The translations under genes were made by a program, and so were the position numbers. DNA of 64,000 nucleotides from CAWAND01 sp963797485. Its GTDB lineage: Bacteria; Chloroflexota; Anaerolineae; Anaerolineales; E44-bin32. The notes under the pieces were generated by a model. That model made no database searches. It saw only the letters and a list, made by a program, of their open reading frames with translations, and was not told the DNA's origin. Of this stretch, positions 38,492-47,900 are shown piece after piece (position 1 is the stretch's first letter; each line of letters starts with the position of its first letter). The stretch spans positions 124,001-188,000 of the forward strand of contig CAWCPF010000001.1 of the NCBI GenBank assembly GCA_963797485.1. The letters run 5' to 3'.

Positions 38492-39276
38492 ATGAATGGG
38501 GCCGAGCTGGGCAAGGCCGAATTCGCGTACTTGTTGGCCGCCGTCGGAGCCAGGCAGATCATCGGCGTCGAAGCGCCCGGCCTTTTCCCCAAGGATGGCA
38601 AGAAACGCGACAGTCTCTACCGCCAAGGGCGGGAAGATCTCGAGACGTCCGGCTGGCTGGTGCCGGTCCCTGGGCGTGCCAATGAATACGATCTGGACCC
38701 AGTCCTCTACGAACTGGTCGCCACGGTTGCCTGGCCCGATTTTCTGCTGGCCACCATCCGCCAGGGGCGCGGCCAGTCAGGGCTTGCCCTGCACTATCTG
38801 GCGGGCAACACCACGGTGGAACTCGCCGTCCTTGAGGGGGACCGTTTCCGTATCGGGGTCGTTCCTGACCAGGACGCACTGTGGGATCGCCTGGCGCAGA
38901 TGCTGGATCTGACCAATCAGAAACCCGGCGTGCGCGCCCGAATGACACGCGCCAGTTTCAAAAAGCTCGTCGCCGCCGCCGAGAAGGGCCAGGCCGACCC
39001 GCGCAAGCCGTGCTTGAGGAGGCCGATGGCAATGCCGCCAACGCGGCCACGCTGATTTCGGCCGCGGCTGGGGCGGCGCAGGGACACATGGTGCTGATTT
39101 CTGTTCACGACGGCCAGCCCGGCGACGGGCGGCGGGCCACCTTCCTTGGCAAAGGCAAGGCGGCGTGGATCGTCTATTCGGCCGGCGCGGGCGGCAAGGC
39201 CGTGGCGCTGGTCAATGCAAACCCCTCCAGCCTAACCTCATTGCTAGGCGACTGGCTGGATGACTTCGCCGGATAA
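38492..39276 (+). CDS. EspG-like type VII secretion-associated protein, one-base frameshift
   Basis: 261 residues after correction. No signal peptide or membrane helix. The pattern resembles mycobacterial EspG chaperones: a helix with REDLETSGWLVPVPGRANEY, a DPVLYELVATVAWPDFLLAT segment, a central beta region ending VPDQDALWDRLAQML, and a second half closing with GKAAWIVYSAG and SLTSLLGDWLDDF. This is fold-pattern recognition, not a firm match. One base is missing at 39000/39001; inserting it joins GQADP to AQAVLEEADGN. GGAGG precedes the ATG. It may be the cytosolic chaperone of the WXG protein encoded just upstream. Confidence 0.6.
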
Positions 39277-39295
39277 CGGAGGTTTCAAACCCCAC

Positions 39296-41263
39296 ATGAC
39301 GACGAGACGTGCAACCCTTACCTTGGTGGCCGGGCTGTTCATGGCCGGCTTGGCGGTCTTTGGCGCCGCGGCGCAAGCCGGGACGGTCTTCTTTGTCAAC
39401 AACATCAATTCGAGCGGCTTTCCCGTTGTCAGCTTCGATTTGCGCGCCGTCGAACTGGGCAACAAGACCGTCGGCGATCTAAACACCAACAACCTGACAG
39501 TGTACGAAAACGGGCAGCCGGCGGCTGACCTCGAGGTCACCCCCAAGCAGGATGGCCCGATCACCTACGTGTTTGTGATCGACCAGGGGCACTTCGCCAA
39601 CTACAACACGTTCGGGGTCAACAACTTCCGCCAGGCCGTCTCGGCCCTGGTAAGCGGAGGTTTCTTCAAGGACGGCGTGGATACGGTCACGGTCATGGTC
39701 CGCCAAAACGTCGACACGGACCAGACGGTCACGCTGCTTCAGGCCACGCAATCCGGCAGCGATTTAACGACCTGGGCATTCGCATTCGGCTTCGATCGAA
39801 CCACGGGGGCAACCAAGGGGCTGCTGGGGGTGGAGGACGCCCTCAATCAGGTCAAGTCTCTGGTGCCCGAGACAGGCAGTCAGACCACGGTCATCCTGTA
39901 CTTCACCCAATTCATCGAGGATCCGAACGCGACCGTGGCGCCGACTTCGGCCACCAACACGGCGGCCATGGCCAGCGCGCAACACACTTCGATTTATGTG
40001 TTCCAGACCGATTTGAGCCAGGCACACGCCGACGCTCTGCAGCTCCTGGCGGCTGGAAGCGGCGGCACATATACGGCCCTCACTCGCAGCGGAATGTTGA
40101 GCCAGGTGACGTCCGCATACCAGGCCATCGATGCTGAACGGAACTACTACACGGTGTCCTACCGAAGTGCCGTGCCCGACACAGGCCGGCGCGAAATTAC
40201 GATCAACACCCCCACGCGACCCACGGAAGGGTCCGTAGGAAGCTACGAGGTGTCCCCCCAGCCTCCGTCCGTCACCATCACCGAGCCCGCCGCCAACAGC
40301 ACCATACGGCGTGAGGCCACGGTCAGCGAGGACAACGCCACGCCGGTCTATGACACGACCCGCAAACAGGTCACGGCACTGGTCAGCTGGCCGGACGGAT
40401 TTCCGCGGCATCTCACACAGGCCCAGCTGTTCGTGAACGGGAACTTGGAGAACACGGCCGATATCACGCCCGATCAGAGCTCGATCGATTTCACCTGGGA
40501 TATGTCGGATTTCACCACGGTGGGTACCAGCCCGGCCACGCTGAGGGTGACGGTCACCGACGAGGTGGGGATGACCGGCGAAGGGGAGACTACTGTCGAC
40601 GTCGAAGTGGCTCCGCCGCCGACACCGGCGGGCGGGCTGCTGGGCTCGGTGCCGACCGCAGCCGCCATCGGCGTGCCGGTTCTGTGTTTGCTCATCCTGC
40701 TCGGTCTGGCCGTGTTGGCGGGCGCGTTTTTCCTGCTCCGAGGCCGTTCCAAGACATCCGGGGATACCGACGCCGAGCCCGAGGCGCAGGTCATGCGAAC
40801 CATGTTGGTGGCCGAAATGCCCGAGCTGGCGCTGGCAACCTTGAATGTCCTCGAGGGTCCGAGCGGGATGATTGGCGAGCGCTTGAGGATCACCACGCTC
40901 AAAGTGGGCATCGGTCGCGATCCAAATCAGGCGGACATTTCCTTTTACAGCAATTCGGAGAGCTCAGTCAGCCGGTTGCACTGCACGATCGAGCTCAGCG
41001 ATGACAACGCTTTCCGCCTGACCGACAAAGGCTCAAGCGCAGGCACCCGCCTGAACGGACGCCGTATCCAACCGGAATCTCCGGTTGTGCTGGCGGACGG
41101 GGATGAGATCGTGCTAGGCGATCTCGCCCAACGCGGCGTCAAGTTGCAGTTCAACTTCGCCACGACCGAAGAAAACATCAGCCCCTACTCGGGAACCGCC
41201 GACGATCGGACCCATCTGTTGGGCGACCAGGAAGGCGAGGAGTTCGGGGGCTCTGAGGGCTAA
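39296..41263 (+). CDS. second VWA - TM - FHA protein of the type VII locus
   Basis: 655 residues from the ATG giving a clean signal peptide (MTTRRATLTLVAGLFMAGLA); an ATG at 39260 is possible but overlaps the previous gene. VWA-like domain (about 85-280) whose metal motif is degenerate (TYVFVIDQGHF), Ig-like domain (about 310-440, SVTITEPAANSTIRRE), membrane helix (about 465-490, VPVLCLLILLGLAVLAGAFF) and cytoplasmic FHA domain with intact phospho-Thr residues: VGIGRDPNQA, SSVSRLHCTI, GTRLNGRRI. Paralogue in architecture of the 34953 gene. Intact frame. Followed by a strong terminator. Confidence 0.88.
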   Translation: MTTRRATLTLVAGLFMAGLAVFGAAAQAGTVFFVNNINSSGFPVVSFDLRAVELGNKTVGDLNTNNLTVYENGQPAADLEVTPKQDGPITYVFVIDQGHFANYNTFGVNNFRQAVSALVSGGFFKDGVDTVTVMVRQNVDTDQTVTLLQATQSGSDLTTWAFAFGFDRTTGATKGLLGVEDALNQVKSLVPETGSQTTVILYFTQFIEDPNATVAPTSATNTAAMASAQHTSIYVFQTDLSQAHADALQLLAAGSGGTYTALTRSGMLSQVTSAYQAIDAERNYYTVSYRSAVPDTGRREITINTPTRPTEGSVGSYEVSPQPPSVTITEPAANSTIRREATVSEDNATPVYDTTRKQVTALVSWPDGFPRHLTQAQLFVNGNLENTADITPDQSSIDFTWDMSDFTTVGTSPATLRVTVTDEVGMTGEGETTVDVEVAPPPTPAGGLLGSVPTAAAIGVPVLCLLILLGLAVLAGAFFLLRGRSKTSGDTDAEPEAQVMRTMLVAEMPELALATLNVLEGPSGMIGERLRITTLKVGIGRDPNQADISFYSNSESSVSRLHCTIELSDDNAFRLTDKGSSAGTRLNGRRIQPESPVVLADGDEIVLGDLAQRGVKLQFNFATTEENISPYSGTADDRTHLLGDQEGEEFGGSEG

Positions 41264-41269
41264 AGCGAG

Positions 41270-41308
41270 AGTGGCCGGCGGCTGAGAAATTCTCAGCCGC
41301 CGGCCACT
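41270..41308. terminator. bidirectional terminator between convergent type VII operons
   Basis: Perfect 18-bp stem (AGTGGCCGGCGGCTGAGA and its complement) with a 3-nt AAT loop. TTTG follows on the plus strand. It separates the VWA-FHA gene (stop 41263) from the EsaB-FHA gene (stop 41327). Confidence 0.85.
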
Positions 41309-41326
41309 TTGTGAAATCCTTCACAA
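41309..41326. promoter_or_regulatory. TGTGA-N6-TCACA palindrome, copy 3 (CRP/Rex-like site)
   Basis: Perfect TTGTGAA-ATCC-TTCACAA. It directly abuts the 18-bp terminator stem and the stop codon of the EsaB-FHA gene, between two convergent gene ends, so it is not at a promoter. Confidence 0.45.
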
Positions 41327-41953
41327 TCAGCTGATTACGTTGAAAGTCAAGAAGATGTTTCCGACTTGTACACGTGCGCCGGCCGCAATAGGGTACCGAC
41401 GCATCATCTTTAACACTTTACCGTCAAGGTAGCTCGGATTGCGCGGCGACAGCGGCTCAATGTAGAACTTGCCATTCTTGAGCGTGATGCACGCGTGATG
41501 CCGGGAGACCGTCGGAAGGTCTTCAATGCTCTCCAGGTCAACAGCCAGGAGCCGGTTATTCGAAGGATCGCGATGGTCGAGACGACCGACGACCGCCGGC
41601 TGCCAGGTGACATCATATTCCGTCAGAGTGTGCTCCTCTTGCAGGTACACCCGCTTGAATTGACCTTCAATTGATTCCCGGACCCCGCGCGCAATCGCGT
41701 CCGCGGTACCGGTGTCCTCGACGACCCTATCACACACCAGCTTGGCCCCATCCGCCACCCCGAGTCGGTCGAGCGATTCCGACACCTCCAGCGGGGCCCC
41801 CTGCTCTACCTTCAACTCAAGCGTGCCATCCAAGTTGAATCTGTCCTGGATTTCCGCCAGAAGGTTGGCGACGACCAGGCTCTTGCGGACGTCGACCTCT
41901 TTCACGCCGACGTCATTCGGGAGAATGTTGAGTGTCAGCTTTAGTCGATCCAT
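41327..41953 (-). CDS. ubiquitin-like (EsaB/YukD) - FHA fusion protein
   Basis: 208 residues. The first ~80 residues have the beta-grasp pattern of EsaB/YukD and of the EccD N-terminus (DRLKLTLNILPNDVGVKEV, LLAEIQDRF, GAKLVCDRV). A helical linker leads to an FHA domain (about 115-208): AVVGRLDHRD, TVSRHHACITLKNGKFYIEP with intact SRxH, and a C-terminal LTFNV strand. Soluble. The ATG at 41953 lies seven bases after TAAGGA and 9 bp downstream of the ATPase stop; they form one operon. Stand-alone EsaB regulates type VII secretion in Firmicutes; fusion to FHA would add phosphopeptide binding. Confidence 0.82.
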   Translation of the reverse strand: MDRLKLTLNILPNDVGVKEVDVRKSLVVANLLAEIQDRFNLDGTLELKVEQGAPLEVSESLDRLGVADGAKLVCDRVVEDTGTADAIARGVRESIEGQFKRVYLQEEHTLTEYDVTWQPAVVGRLDHRDPSNNRLLAVDLESIEDLPTVSRHHACITLKNGKFYIEPLSPRNPSYLDGKVLKMMRRYPIAAGARVQVGNIFLTFNVIS

Positions 41954-41964
41954 CTCTCGCATCC

Positions 41965-44900
41965 TTACTTCTTGGATTTGGAAGGGGTCTTGGACGCTGG
42001 CTTGGATGGCGCGCTCGCCTTCGGCTTGCTGGCCGTCGCCTTGGTGGGCGTCGGTTTGGCAGCCGGCTTTGAAGCCTTCGAGGGAGCCTTTGCCGCGGGC
42101 TTGGATTTGCCCGATTTGCCAGGCTTGTCATCGGGCACTTCGACGGTGGCGAAATTGTAAGTGGTCGGCGTTTTCACGCTCGCCAGGCTCTTTAGCATCT
42201 CCGCCTGGTCCGCAAGAATCTTGTCAAGATCCGCCGCCGCCTGCTCAGCCTCCGGGGAGATCTGGTCCGGCACATAGGTCGCTTCGGATTCCACGACCGG
42301 CTCAGTGGTCGCAACCCCGAGTGCCGTCTCCAACGCCGAAAGGTCGGCGGTGTGGTAGCTCCATTTGGCTTTCTGTGGGTACTTCTTCTTGATATCCATA
42401 ATGATCTTCGACAGTTGGACGTCCGGCCCGGATCCGTTGACCACTTCGATGTACGGAAGACAGATCTGGGTCTGGTCGGCGGTCACCGCCTTGACAAGAT
42501 AGCCTCGACCAGGTGGAAGCGCCTTGCTCGGAACAGACACGTTCCGAACCCCCATATACCTTACCGCTTCGGCATCGTTCAGCACCAGGGTGTAGCGACC
42601 CAACTCCGCCCTCCGGCGCAACTTGTCGCTGCTGTCCCGGGTGATGTCCATACTGCCTGCGATGACAAAGCTGATGTTCTTGCCTTTGCCGATTTCCGCC
42701 AGGTCAAGCGTACCCAGGCCGGAACCGTTGACCAGGTCAACATCGTCATAGTGGTCGAAGAGGACAAAGATGGTCCGGGCCTCGTTGTCCTGAGGAACGA
42801 ACACATTCTTGGCGCCTTTCAGGCTCTGCCGCAGGCTGTCGTCGTACTCGGCCGTCAGGCGTTTGACCACCCGGTCCATCTCGGCGGCGGTCGTGACCGT
42901 AGCCAGCACGTGCGGCAAGCTCTCAAGCGAGTTGCCATCGCCGCCGCCAAAGTTGAAGAAGCGGCGCGCCGGGTCGGATGGATCGACCAGGATCATGGCC
43001 ACCTGCTCAGGCGAGTAGGAGTGCGCCAAAGACAGCACCAAAGACCGCATGGTAGTCGTCTTGCCGGTCATGGGCGGGCCGATCACCAACCAGTGGGGAC
43101 CTTTGGCTGTGAATTCGACCAAGGTGGGTTCGCGGTCGAGGTCGTTCACCCCGATCGGAGCGGAAACCGCCGTCGGACCCTTTCCCATGGGCGGCAAGAC
43201 CGTCCTGAGATCGATCATCTCTGAGAGAATCTCAACCGGTTTGGCTTTCTTGGCGGCCAGCTCGGGAGCAGCTTCGACCAGGCTCTCCCAAACGGACGCC
43301 ATCCGGTCGGCAAGCGTGCGATAGAGCTCGCCGTCAGGCTCGCCGCCAGGCACAGCCGTGTGGAACTCGAGCGGCCGGGGCCGGCCATCAACCGTCGCCA
43401 CCATCAAACCTCGCCCCGGGACGTCGTTGGGGTGAATTCCGCCCTTGCCGACAATCATCGAGTAATCGAGGGGATCCAGCTGGTTGAAGGTCAGCCGCTG
43501 CCCGAGGATGTTGAACAACTTGCCGGGAACATCGTTCATGTTGTTGGCGGTCATCACAAAGTAGACGCCGAAGGCGCGGCCATCTTTCACCAGACTGACG
43601 AGCCCGTCCAAGTAGCCTTCATAGGTCTCCTTGAACTCAGCCACGTTGTCGATGACCACAAGAACGGCCGGCATGGGATCCTTGGGATTGGCGGTGTTAT
43701 AGGCATCCATCGAATCGTAAGACGCCAGCTTTTGCTGGCGCGCATCAATCGTGTGGCGCACCACACGGAGAAGGCGTTCAACACGCTCGTTTTCGTTGGA
43801 ATCCACAATGCCGCCGATGTGCGGCATCGAGCGCAGCGATTTCAGTCCACCCCGCCCGAAATCGAGGGCGAAGATCTGCAGCTGCTCGGGTGAGTGAGAG
43901 GCACACAGGGAAAGGATCAACGATTTCACAAACGTCGACTTGCCGCGTCCAGCCGCCCCAAAGGCGATCACCGGGTCCGCCGCCAAGTCAAGGTTATAGA
44001 CCATCTGCCTTGCCTGGAATGGGTTGTCGATTACACCAATCGGCGCCTGCATCGGGATTGACTTCGACCAGTCTGTTTCCCCCCAAAGGGTCTTGGATCT
44101 TGGGCTGGCGATCCATTTGGCCACCGTCTGGTCGAGCACGATTTGGTCCCCGGGCTTGGATCCTACCATGTAGCTGGCGTCGATCGGAAGGTCCATAGGC
44201 AGCCGCTCAGGCAGAGGATCTGGCCAAGGTTTGAACTGCTTGGGGACGTTCTGCCGCTTGGCCTCGGCGCCCATGGCGCCCACCAACCAGTCGATCAAGA
44301 TTCCGGGCTGGTTGTCCTCGGTCACGTTCAGGGCATCGAGCAGTTCCTTCTTCTTGTAGACCGGGTCGTTGCCTTCGTCTCGATACTCCCCCCCGGCCCA
44401 GGCCGCCTGAAGCTCGATCAACGGCCCACCGCCGATCTGGATGTAGCCACGGCCGCCCAGTGGCGGGAGCATGGCCGCGTCGGGCCGTTTCAGCAGTTCC
44501 TTGCTGTCTTCTGCCGTCTCGACCCTGAGGCAGATTCGGAATTTCATGTTGGACCGCATCTGGTCCGTCACCATGCCTGCCGGGCGCTGGGTGGCCAGGA
44601 TGAGCGTCGCACCGAAAGCGCGGCCCAGGCGCGTGATGCTTTCAAACTGAGCCTTGTACTCTGGGTTCTGCATCACCATTTCAGCGAACTCGTCGACGAT
44701 GATGAACAGATGTGGGAAAGTATCCGGCAGCGGATCGTCCTTCTTGAGACGCGGGATGACCTTCTTTCGGTACTCAACCAGGTCGCCGACGCGGCCGTCG
44801 GCCAACAGCTTGGCCCGCCGGTCGAGCTCGGCCTTCATGGCGATGAAGATGCGTTCGACGGCGTTGCCCTGCAGATTGGTGGCGATGTCAACACAATGGG

Positions 44901-47900
44901 GCAGCTTCTTGAATGGCTCGAATGCCGCCCCACCCTTGAAGTCGACCAACACAAAGTTCACAATCCGCGGGTCGTATTTCAAGGCCATGGCGGCGATCAA
45001 GGTCAGGATGAGCTCGGACTTGCCCGAGCCAGTCGTCCCCGCCACCATGCCGTGGACCCCGTCGCCATCGGCTTTGGCTGAGAACACCATTTCGCGAACC
45101 TCACGGCTGCTGATCAAGCCCACCGGGGAGCGCAGCCATTCCTGGTTCTCAGGCAGCATGCTCTTCTTCCAGTTCTCAGCGATTGGCAGGTCACCCAACC
45201 GCTCGACTTTCTTCCCAAGCAGCATGTTGTACATTTCGAAGAAAGTGACGGAGCGAGGCAGCTCGGCCGCCGGGCGCTTGCCTCCCTGTCCCGCCCAGAC
45301 ACGTTCCATGCGATCCGCCAAAAAGGCGTAAGGATCCTTCTCGCCATCGATCACAGGCGTGGCCACATGGAACTCGAGCGGCTGCCCGCCAATGTTGATC
45401 AACCCGCGTCCGGGGACATCCACCAGCCCCAGCGCGCCGCGGCCCACAATGTCTTGCATCGCCGTCGGATCAGCGAGCGTGAAGGTCAAGCGTTGGGAGA
45501 ACGCGTTGTAGAGCTTGCTCGATAACTCATTGGTCTGGGTGGCGGTGACAATGTAATAGATGCCCATCGAGCGGCCATCACGGACCATGCCGGTGAGCTC
45601 CGGGACCAATGCCTCATAGCTCTCCTGGAACTCGGCGAAGTTGTCGATAACAACCACAACACTGGGAATGATCTGATCGGGCTGATCCTTCTTGAGCGCG
45701 TTGTAGTCGGCGATGGAGGCGTAAGCCGCCAGACGCTCCTGCCGGTCCTTCATCAAACTGGCGACGAGCCGGAAAAGCTGCTCGACCCGCTCCGGCTGGG
45801 AGGCGTCGATAATCGCCCCTACCTGGGGCAGACTTGCGAGCCCCTTCAAACCGCCTCGCCCGAAATCGAGGGCGAAGATATTCAATTCAGTAGGGCTATG
45901 CGAAGCCGCCAGGCTCATGATCAGGGATTTGATGAATGTCGTCTTGCCCCGCCCGGCTGCTCCGAAGAGGACCACCGGATCGGAGGACAGGTCGATCGTC
46001 AAGAGCTCTTGCGAGGCTTTGAAGGGGTTGTCGACCACGCCGAAGTCAACACTCATGGGCAGCGGCCCACTCCAATCCCAGGGCTCCCACAAGGGGTCAT
46101 CTTTGTCGTTGCGGATCCAGGCGTCGACCTGGGGGGCGATGATCAACGTCTTGGCCCGGGTGTCACGCCCGCCTTTGATGTACGTAGCGTCAATGCGTTC
46201 GTTCATTGGCAACAGTGCTGGGAGCGGATCCGGCCAGGGCTTCACTTGTTTAGGGACCCCCTGGCGCTCAGCCTCGGCGCCCAACGCCCCCACCAACCAG
46301 TCGATCATGATCCCAGGCTTGCTGTCTTCGGCCATCCCCAGAGCCTTGACGATCTCATCCGTCTTATAAACCGGGTCGGGAGGGTTGTCCGTGTAGTCAG
46401 CCCCGGCCCAGGCCGCCTGGAGCTCGGTCAGGCCGCCGCTGCCGACCTGAATGTAGCCGCGGCCGCCGATCGGCGGCAGCCTGGCGGCATCATCCCGCTT
46501 GATCATCTCCTTGCTGTCTTCGGCGGTCTCGACCCTCAGACAGACGCGGAATTTCATGTTGGAGCGCATCTGGTCGGTCACCATGCCCGCCGGCCGCTGG
46601 GTGGCCAAGATCAAGGTCGCCCCAAAGGCGCGGCCCAGCCGTGTAATGCTCTCAAACTGGGCCTTGTACTCCGGGTTGGCCATAATCATCTCGGCAAATT
46701 CATCGACGATGATGAACAAGTGGGGGAAGGTATCGGGCAAAGCGTCGCCCTTCTTGAGCGTTGGAATGACTTTCTTTCGGTACTCGACCAGGTCCCCGAC
46801 GCGCCCGTCGGCCAGCAGTTTGGCACGCCGGTCAAGCTCGGCCTTCATGGCCACAAAGATGCGCTCGACGGCATTGCCTTGCAGGTTGGTGGCGATATCG
46901 ACGCAATGGGGCAGTTTCTTGAACGGCTCGAAAGCCGCTCCACCCTTGAAGTCCACCAGGACGAAATTCACGATGCGTGGGTCGTACTTGATGGCCATGC
47001 TGGCGATCAGGGTCAGTAGAAGCTCCGATTTTCCGGAACCGGTGGTTCCGGCCACCATGCCGTGCACACCATCTCCATCGGCTTTGGCTGAGAAGACCAG
47101 GCTGCGCACCTCTTTGCTGCTGATCAACCCGATCGGCGCCCGAAGCCATTCCTGGTTCTCGGGCACCATGCTGTGTTTCCAATACTCGGCGATGGGGATG
47201 TCGCCAATCCGATTGACATCTTTGTCCTCAAGCAGACTGAACATGCTGAGGAAGCCGATAGCCTTGGGCAGTTCCGCAGCCGGGCGCGTCCCACCCATGG
47301 CAAACCACACACGCTCCATGCGCTGGGAAATCATCTGGAAGCCGTCGACCTCGTCGGTGTCGGTCAACGCGTCAGGCCGGCCGGGGATACCGACGTGGAA
47401 TTCAACCGGGAGAGACTCGTCGTCGACGATCAGCGGGAGCAACCCACGTCCGGGCACGTTATCGAACCGGCGCACGCCCCGGCCGACGATGTCCGCATAG
47501 CCCCCTTCATCTGCCAGGGTCAGGGTCATCCGCTGGCTGATGAGATTGATGAACTTGCTGCCGAGGTCGTTTGCCAGTCCGGCGGTAATCACAAAGCTGA
47601 TACCAAATGCCCGTCCGTCGCGAACCAGCGCCATCAGCTCTGGAATCTGATATTCGAAGGTCTCATGGAACTCGGCGAAGTTGTCGATGACGACCACGAC
47701 CTCCGGGAAGGGGTGATCCGGGTTTTTGGCGTTGTAATCCGCCATCGACAAATACTTGTCCAGCACTTCCTGGCGTTCATTGACGATGCTGCGGATCATG
47801 CGGATCAGCTGGTCTACTCGGCTGACTTCCGAGGCGTCGATCACCGCCCCCATATGAGGCAAGGCCTGGATGGGTTTCAGGCCGCCTCTCCCAAAGTCGA

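Noticed and set aside
41309..41326. Assigning the palindromes firmly to Rex
   Set aside because: The same sequence satisfies the CRP/FNR consensus TGTGA-N6-TCACA, and neither regulator gene is in the window.
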